Position numbers and translations under genes: made by a program. From Sinorhizobium glycinis (GTDB lineage: Bacteria; Pseudomonadota; Alphaproteobacteria; Rhizobiales; Rhizobiaceae), in contig NZ_LPUX01000064.1 of NCBI RefSeq assembly GCF_001651865.1, positions 372,001 through 436,000 of the forward strand: 64,000 bases of DNA, written 5' to 3'. Shown here piece by piece: positions 61,635-64,000 of this stretch. Each line of letters begins with the position of its first letter. Positions within the stretch are counted from its first letter, which is position 1. A model generated the notes under the pieces. It searched no databases. It was not told the origin of the DNA and saw only the letters and a program-made list of their open reading frames with translations.

Positions 61635-63596
61635 TCAATGCTCGTTCGCATGCGTGCCATGCGCGTGGATGATCGCCTGCGCCTCCTTGCCGTAGAGCTC
61701 TTCGAAATGATCGAAGCTCTTCGAAAAATAGCCGATGCCCTGCGTCGCCGATCTCAGCGCCCGGGCCAGGTCTTCAAACGCACTGCCGGGGATGAGCGCG
61801 CGGAAGATGTCCCATCCCTTCGCCGCCTCGTCGCGGTCGAAGCCGAGGACCTGGCCCTTGAGGGTCGAGACGACCGGCACGAGCGCGCCGGAATAGATCG
61901 ACGGCACATGGATCTCCACCCGAAAGATCGGCTGCAGCAGCACGGCGGCGGCCTGCGACAGCGCCTGCCGCACCCCGAGTTTGCCGGCCGTCCGGAAGGC
62001 ATATTCCGAACTGTCGACGGAGTGGTGCTGGCCGTCGGTCAGCAGCACGCCGATATCGATCGCCTTGAAGCCGAGCGGGCCCTTGTCCATCGCCTCGCGG
62101 GCGCCGGCTTCGACGGCCGGGATGAAGTTTCGCGGCACCGCGCCGCCCTTGACGGTTTCGGCAAAGGAGAACCCCTCGCCGCGCCCGTTCGGATGGACGC
62201 TCAGCTTGACATCCGCGAACTGACCGGCTCCGCCGGTCTGCTTGCGATGGCGGTAGTGAACCTCCGCCGACTTGGAGATGGTCTCCCGATAGACCGGGCT
62301 CGGCGGCCGCTCGCCGACCTCCACATGGAAGACATCGGAGAGCGTCCGGCAGATGTCGCGCAGGTGAACCGGCCCCTGGACGCTGACCAGTTGCGCGCCG
62401 GTCCCCTCCTCCTGCGTGACCGTCAGGCCGCGGTCGGTTTCGGCGAGTTTTGCCAAGGTTTCGGAAAGCTTGTTCTCGTCGCGCTCGCTTTCCGGCACCA
62501 GAATACGCTGGAGGATCGGGGTCGGCGGTGCCGTCCAGTCGGGCGGCGCGACCGTCGCATGGGGCGTCAGCAGGGCGGGAACCGTCAGGTGATCCGATTT
62601 CACCGCCGCGAAAACCTGCCCGGCCACGGTGATGCCGCTCGCCATCGGCCGGCCGCTCGCCGGGTCCTGGAGCGCGCCGAGGCCGGCGCCGCCGAGCACC
62701 GCTCCCTGCTTCACGCCGTTCTGCAGGGCGCGGGCGACAACCGTCTTGCCGACACTCTGCCGGTGGTAGGCGTGGAAGCTGACGGCCGTCAGCGTTGCCT
62801 CGTCGATGCCGGCAGATGCGGCCAGGCGCTTGCGCAGCGCATCGGCGCGCGGCGCCTCGTGGCGCAGTGCCTTCATCAGCCGCATGATGCCGTTGCTGTG
62901 GCTCGCCGCGCCAAGCAGCACCGGAATGATCCTGTTTTCGCTCAAAACCCGGGTCGAGATCGCATAGATCGTGTCGCTCGCCGGCTCGCGGTCCTCGATC
63001 AGTTCCTCCAGGAGCCAGTCGTCGAACTCCGAAAGATGCTCGAGCAGCTCGGACCGCGCCTCGTGCTCGCGCTCGATCGCGCTCTCGGGTATCTCGAAGA
63101 GCGAAGAGGTCTGGCCTTCGCGATAGCGCCAGGCGCGCTCCGAAATGAGGTCGCAGCTGCCGATGATCTTGTCGCCGTCGCGGATCGGGATTTGCCGCAG
63201 GACGAGCGGACGGCTGCAATAGTCCTGCAGCGCGGCGACGACGTCGCGCAGCCGGCCGCGCGGCTCGTCCATGCGGTTGACGAAGAGGATGCAGGGCGTG
63301 CCGGAGGCCTCGATCGCCCTGAGATAGGGGGCGGCGAGCACCGCCTCGTCGAGGACCGGCGAAACGCAGAGAACGCAGGCGTCGCTCGCCAGCAGCGCGT
63401 CCTGCGCATGGGCAAGCGCCTCGTTGTTGCCCGGCACGTCGAGAGCACACCAGGCCTCGCCGCCAAAATCAAATTCAGTGATGGATAGACCGTAAGGGGA
63501 AACTGACTTTTTCGGCTCGCCTTCCAGCGAGCCCAACCTTTCCACGAGCGTGGATTTTCCGATCTGCGAAGGACCAAGTACCGTAAAGCAGCGCAT
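61635..63596 (-). CDS. EF-G-like GTPase with altered G-motifs
   Basis: 653 residues, with the domain order of elongation factor G. P-loop GPSQIGKST near residue 8 (canonical AHVDAGKTT), switch II DVPGNNEAL near 53 (canonical DTPGH, so the catalytic His is Asn), NRMD near 107 (canonical NKMD). Domains II-V follow, with QTGGAGQFADVKLSVHPNGR and IPAVEAGAREAMDKGPLGF near 490 and a C-terminal VEIHVPSIYSGALVPVVSTL. Such paralogues are present beside the true fusA in rhizobia and may serve a special ribosome role or be near-inactive as GTPases. ATG 63596 follows GGGAGGAA. Monocistronic. Confidence 0.82.
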   Translation of the reverse strand: MRCFTVLGPSQIGKSTLVERLGSLEGEPKKSVSPYGLSITEFDFGGEAWCALDVPGNNEALAHAQDALLASDACVLCVSPVLDEAVLAAPYLRAIEASGTPCILFVNRMDEPRGRLRDVVAALQDYCSRPLVLRQIPIRDGDKIIGSCDLISERAWRYREGQTSSLFEIPESAIEREHEARSELLEHLSEFDDWLLEELIEDREPASDTIYAISTRVLSENRIIPVLLGAASHSNGIMRLMKALRHEAPRADALRKRLAASAGIDEATLTAVSFHAYHRQSVGKTVVARALQNGVKQGAVLGGAGLGALQDPASGRPMASGITVAGQVFAAVKSDHLTVPALLTPHATVAPPDWTAPPTPILQRILVPESERDENKLSETLAKLAETDRGLTVTQEEGTGAQLVSVQGPVHLRDICRTLSDVFHVEVGERPPSPVYRETISKSAEVHYRHRKQTGGAGQFADVKLSVHPNGRGEGFSFAETVKGGAVPRNFIPAVEAGAREAMDKGPLGFKAIDIGVLLTDGQHHSVDSSEYAFRTAGKLGVRQALSQAAAVLLQPIFRVEIHVPSIYSGALVPVVSTLKGQVLGFDRDEAAKGWDIFRALIPGSAFEDLARALRSATQGIGYFSKSFDHFEELYGKEAQAIIHAHGTHANEH

Positions 63597-63879
63597 CCGC
63601 GTTCCTCCCTCTACCGAATGACACTCTTAGGAAGATAGGATGCCCCTCTCGGAGGCAAAGTGCCAGAGATTGCTGTTTTTTCCTGGCGAGGGGTGACGAA
63701 AGGCCGGCCGACCGAGCCCAGGCAGTCCGGAATGTCGCGTTGCGGCTGTGCGCCGCGCCTGAAGGCCAGCGGGACGGCCGGTCGTATATTAGATATCAAT
63801 CATATTCGCCCAATCGACCTGCAACGCATCCATCCCTTCTGCGGATGCGTTCTGAAAATGGTGTTGACTGAAACCCGGA

Positions 63880-64000
63880 CTATCCGTTCGCGCCAGGTGC
63901 GAATTCGGCGACGAGTTCGTGCCGATCGCCGGGATAGGTGAGCCGCACGCTGGTGACGGGCGCGCCGCCGCTCCAGGTCCGCCGCTCGATCACCAGACAG
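63880..64000 (-). CDS. hutC: HutC-like GntR/UTRA regulator, C-terminal end only (runs off the right edge)
   Basis: Only the last 39 codons are in the window. They read CLVIERRTWSGGAPVTSVRL followed by TYPGDRHELVAEFAP and a TAG stop at 63880-63882. This matches the end of the UTRA ligand-binding domain of histidine-utilisation repressors of the GntR/HutC family. The DNA-binding N-terminus is outside the window. If correct, hut genes should follow upstream of this point. Another UTRA regulator is the alternative. Confidence 0.65.
   Translation of the reverse strand, partial: CLVIERRTWSGGAPVTSVRLTYPGDRHELVAEFAPGANG

Noticed and set aside
61569-63488. A 639-codon plus-strand frame opposite the EF-G-like gene
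   Set aside because: Arg/Asp/Gly-rich shadow; the minus frame has the EF-G domain order and a ribosome-binding site.

Overview
The window reads as a piece of a Sinorhizobium/Ensifer-type rhizobial genome (Alphaproteobacteria, Hyphomicrobiales). The sequence is GC-rich. It carries the complete trehalose/maltose-type cluster thuR-thuEFGKAB in the gene order known from Sinorhizobium meliloti, a rhizobial monocarboxylate permease (mctP), and several copies of a degenerate palindromic intergenic repeat of the kind scattered through rhizobial genomes. No ribosomal RNA, tRNA, replication genes or CRISPR array was seen. The density of transport and catabolic modules would suit a large secondary replicon such as pSymB, but that is inference.

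Layout. 1-3.7 kb: the start of an SSS-type sensor kinase, the DUF3311-mctP permease pair with a tandem 14-bp direct repeat upstream, and a small SPW-repeat membrane protein. 3.8-12.75 kb: the sugar operon thuEFGKAB (minus strand), divergent thuR, and a flavoprotein coupled to thuR. 12.8-14.0 kb: dodecin and a glutathione S-transferase-like protein. 14.4-19.1 kb: a NitT/TauT-type ABC transporter with a 4-oxalomesaconate tautomerase and a divergent LysR regulator. 19.1-27.5 kb: a lone tyrosine recombinase followed by an aromatic-degradation island. It holds an FADH2-dependent hydroxylase facing an operon of a stand-alone FMN adenylyltransferase, a flavin reductase, an intradiol dioxygenase, a muconate cycloisomerase, a small SCP2-like protein, an alpha/beta hydrolase and a LysR regulator. 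27.8-36.3 kb: single genes (pcm, a Crp/Fnr regulator, a lipoprotein hydrolase, an MscS channel with a cyclic-nucleotide domain, a cupin, an NAD-binding protein, a metallo-beta-lactamase-fold enzyme) and a possible small RNA.

36.3-41.4 kb: a four-gene phosphorelay, a MASE1/multi-PAS histidine kinase with three FixJ/CheY-like response regulators. 41.8-44.4 kb: a second SPW protein, a TetR-cupin pair and a small membrane protein. 44.7-48.4 kb: a 989-residue RTX calcium-binding protein followed by a decayed, internally deleted paralogue. 48.6-59.0 kb: a serine-cycle-like C1/C2 module: an atypical LuxR-type regulator, serine-glyoxylate aminotransferase, malyl-CoA lyase, both malate-CoA ligase subunits, a BCCT betaine-type transporter, a 991-residue fusion of a phosphoserine-aminotransferase-like domain with a 2-hydroxyacid dehydrogenase, and a glycerate kinase reduced to its two ends. 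59.2-64 kb: an HWE-type sensor kinase, a vapBC toxin-antitoxin pair with a clear operator, an EF-G-like GTPase with altered motifs, and the 3' end of a hutC-like regulator.

The most promising novelties are (i) the aromatic island in which a separate FMN adenylyltransferase is embedded with a two-component flavin monooxygenase, suggesting dedicated FAD supply, and (ii) the serine-cycle module in which a fused aminotransferase/dehydrogenase occupies the usual place of hydroxypyruvate reductase while the local glycerate kinase is broken.
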